Assembly (NCBI GenBank): GCA_964387955.1
Contig: CAYLXX010000039.1
Coordinates: forward strand, 1-7,034
From: CAYLXX01 sp964387955
GTDB taxonomy: Bacteria; Patescibacteriota; Microgenomatia; UBA1406; GWC2-37-13
Direction: 5' to 3'
DNA: 7,034 nucleotides
How positions within the stretch are numbered: position 1 is the first letter of the stretch; each line of letters starts with the position of its first letter. The notes under the pieces were generated by a model. That model was not told the DNA's origin. It saw nothing but the letters and a program-made list of their open reading frames with translations, and made no database searches. This document shows positions 5,974 to 7,034 of this stretch, piece after piece. Both the position numbers and the translations under genes were made by a program.

Positions 5974-5989
5974 TAGTGAAGTATGTCAA
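5961..5989 (-). promoter_or_regulatory. Promoter of the winged-helix/PRTase gene
   Basis: On the minus strand a perfect -35 TTGACA (5984-5989) is followed after 17 bp by TAAACT (5961-5966, 4/6 to consensus). The start point should fall about 5954, directly at the ATG (5951-5953), so the mRNA is expected to be leaderless. Confidence 0.65.
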
Positions 5990-6027
5990 GAGGTATTTTC
6001 GAAGCTAATTTTGCGTCAACTATCCCA

Positions 6028-6095
6028 TCTGGAGCGGGCTACGGACATTTATTTGAACCGCTTTTGATGGAATTTCTAGCTCATCTAACAAGTTA
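6028..6095 (-). repeat. tRNA-Gly-3'-end-like repeat, copy 3
   Basis: Core 6028-6077 is 49/50 identical to copy 1 (single T/G difference at 6069); the tail reaches AACAAGTTA (6095) with a 1-bp deletion relative to the other copies. With its left flank, ATCCCATCTGGAGCGG (6022-6037) matches the tRNA-Gly end plus flank (6951-6966) at 15 of 16 positions. It lies 38 bp upstream of the winged-helix gene's -35 box and 57 bp before the stop of the next minus strand gene. Confidence 0.88.
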
Positions 6096-6152
6096 AAGTA
6101 GATATATGCATTAGAAAGTTGAAATTTTCATGTCTGAAGGAATTAGAAAAAA

Positions 6153-6857
6153 CTAATGAGCAAGCTGTACAGTTGAAACAACCGAATTCCAAGTGAGGTT
6201 ATTGGGTATAATTTTAGTATTTAAGTCATAATACAAACCCCTAAAAATAACAAACTTATCTCCAGCAATAGTTACTATACCTCCAACATTTCCTCCCTGA
6301 CAAAACCCTCCATCTGCGGCAATCTGTAAAGCCTCCACGTTTCCAAAATACGCGTCTTCAAACATCCAATGACAATCATTATATGATGTATTTCCTAAAA
6401 ATTGTTCTCTTCTTGAACCGCCACTGTATTGTTCCACATCTATTTGTGTTGGAGAGATATTAGGTCTTAAACTAGCATCATAGTAATAATACCCATTCTC
6501 AAATGCCGCCTTAGGGGGAATTTTAAACGAGACTCCTTTATAGGTTATAGTTTGCCAACCTTCAGTAGACTCGAGCTGCATTTTTTTTATACTTGGTGTC
6601 GGCGATCGTGAAATAATTTGGGTTGGATTAGTTGAAATAATCATATTATTATTTGCAGTTGTTGGAGATGGCTGAATTTGTAAGATTTGAGGTGGTATAG
6701 AGGTTGTTCGATTACTTACTCCAAGGTAATAAGCTCCTATTGCAACAAGGATTAATAGCAATATTCCCCAAAAAATAAATGGAGTAAATGATTTTTGAGA
6801 AGGCTGTGCTGTGGGAATGTTGTTTCCTGATTTAGGAGTCTGATGAGAATTATCCAT
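6153..6857 (-). CDS. Single-pass membrane protein with Ser/Thr/Pro stalk and extracytoplasmic domain
   Basis: A 234-aa protein of unrecognised family. Residues 1-24 are polar and proline-containing (probably cytoplasmic), 25-46 form one clear membrane helix (FIFWGILLLILVAIGAYYLGV), and 47-93 are a low-complexity Ser/Thr/Pro/Asn stalk (QPSPTT, SPTPS). A compact domain follows (95-234), with YKGVSFKIPP (106-115), a Tyr run YYYY (123-126), and two cysteines (C162, C186) that could form a disulfide outside the cell. The charge pattern does not settle topology, but the stalk argues for an external C-terminal domain. This architecture is common in Patescibacteria (recollection, not tested). A short hairpin ATTAG/CTAAT overlaps the stop and is too weak to be a terminator. 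Start ATG 6857 has no Shine-Dalgarno and lies 8 nt from a -10 box. Confidence 0.75.
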   Translation of the reverse strand: MDNSHQTPKSGNNIPTAQPSQKSFTPFIFWGILLLILVAIGAYYLGVSNRTTSIPPQILQIQPSPTTANNNMIISTNPTQIISRSPTPSIKKMQLESTEGWQTITYKGVSFKIPPKAAFENGYYYYDASLRPNISPTQIDVEQYSGGSRREQFLGNTSYNDCHWMFEDAYFGNVEALQIAADGGFCQGGNVGGIVTIAGDKFVIFRGLYYDLNTKIIPNNLTWNSVVSTVQLAH

Positions 6858-6865
6858 TAAATATC

Positions 6866-6894
6866 ATTAATTCATAAAAAGCATTCATTGTCAA
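6866..6894 (-). promoter_or_regulatory. Promoter of the single-pass membrane protein gene
   Basis: Minus strand TTGACA (6889-6894), 17-bp spacer, ATTAAT (6866-6871, 4/6 to TATAAT). The expected start point, about 6858-6860, is within 3 nt of the ATG at 6857, so this transcript too would be leaderless. The sequence between it and the tRNA-Gly 3' end (6895-6950) is AT-rich with nothing else recognised. Confidence 0.57.
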
Positions 6895-6950
6895 TTTAAA
6901 ATTTCTTTTATACAGGATTTTGAAGCTAAATTGCTCAAATTTTGATAAGC

Positions 6951-6984
6951 ATCCCGTCTGGAGCGGTGGACCGGATTTGAACCG
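6951..6984 (-). other. Putative attachment-site region: tRNA-Gly 3' end plus downstream flank
   Basis: Two blocks shared with all three repeats lie here: the flank/CCA/acceptor end (6951-6966, ATCCCGTCTGGAGCGG on the + strand) and the T-loop (ATTTGAACCG, 6975-6984). The 3' end of a tRNA gene is the classical target of tyrosine recombinases. Calling it an attachment site is inference from the shared sequence and from the repeat positions; the crossover point cannot be read. Confidence 0.5.
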
Positions 6985-7033
6985 GCGACCTTCTCCTTGG
7001 GAAGGAGACATTCTACCGCTGAACTACCACCGC
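6959..7033 (-). tRNA. tRNA-Gly (anticodon CCC), complete with encoded CCA
   Basis: Minus strand: acceptor GCGGTGG (7027-7033) pairs with CCACCGC (6963-6969); discriminator T; encoded CCA (6959-6961). D-arm GTTC/GAAT, anticodon stem TCTCC/GGAGA with loop TTCCCAA (anticodon CCC at 6999-7001), variable AGGTC, T-arm GCCGG-TTCAAAT-CCGGT. All stems close with at most G-U wobbles. It reads Gly codon GGG. It forms the right end of the repeat-bounded gene array; its promoter lies outside the window. Confidence 0.97.
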
Positions 7034-7034
7034 A

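Noticed and set aside
3235..6095. CRISPR array
   Set aside because: Only three copies, separated by about 0.9-1.6 kb containing genes; no short regular spacers and no cas genes.
3235..6095. Classical integron attC sites
   Set aside because: The paired R-box core consensus (GTTRRRY type) is not visible, there is no integrase in the window, and the array starts at a tRNA rather than an attI; kept only as an analogy.
6142..6157. Hairpin ATTAG-AAAAAA-CTAAT as a terminator of the 6153-6857 gene
   Set aside because: The stem is only 5 AT-rich pairs, overlaps the stop codon, and has no T-run after the stem on the minus strand.

Overview
The window looks like a piece of a small, moderately AT-rich bacterial genome. 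My best guess is a Patescibacteria/CPR lineage (Microgenomates-like). That is inference from several traits: short genes of mixed function, several starts with no Shine-Dalgarno and a -10 box only 6-8 nt upstream (leaderless-type mRNAs), a secreted or anchored sorbosone-dehydrogenase-like propeller, a DedA protein, and a one-pass protein with a Ser/Thr/Pro-rich stalk. No marker gene in the window fixes the taxonomy.

Left part (1-3178), apparently stable chromosome. It begins with a truncated tRNA-Thr(CGU) on the minus strand. Next is a membrane-anchored PQQ-type glucose/sorbosone dehydrogenase propeller (127-1335, +), convergent with a DedA/VTT membrane protein (1348-1980, -). A two-gene + strand unit follows from a good promoter (2039-2067): an unrecognised protein (2130-2585), possibly reached by a -1 frameshift from a leaderless GTG at 2074, then a CYTH/triphosphate-tunnel enzyme (2582-3178) coupled by an ATGA overlap.

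Right part (about 3235-7033), the unusual region. Three directly repeated elements (cores 3235-3284, 4835-4884, 6028-6077) divide it into units of about 1.6, 1.2 and 0.9 kb. Each unit carries one main gene, and the array ends at a complete tRNA-Gly(CCC) with an encoded CCA (6959-7033, -). The repeats resemble the 3' end of that tRNA (T-loop, acceptor end, CCA) plus its downstream flank, all in the same orientation. The simplest reading is serial insertion of single-gene cassettes at a tRNA-Gly attachment site; no integrase is present in the window.

The cassette genes are: an HExxH putative metallopeptidase with an N-terminal hydrophobic segment (3464-4783, +); a winged-helix/ComF-like phosphoribosyltransferase fusion with a strong promoter and an 18-bp palindrome over its -10 box (4934-5953, -); and a single-pass extracytoplasmic protein (6153-6857, -). 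A 28-codon ORF with the only textbook Shine-Dalgarno in the window (3336-3422) sits at the left end of the first cassette. No gene-free stretch exceeds 300 bases; the longest, 3179-3463, holds repeat copy 1, the tiny ORF and a promoter-like palindrome.
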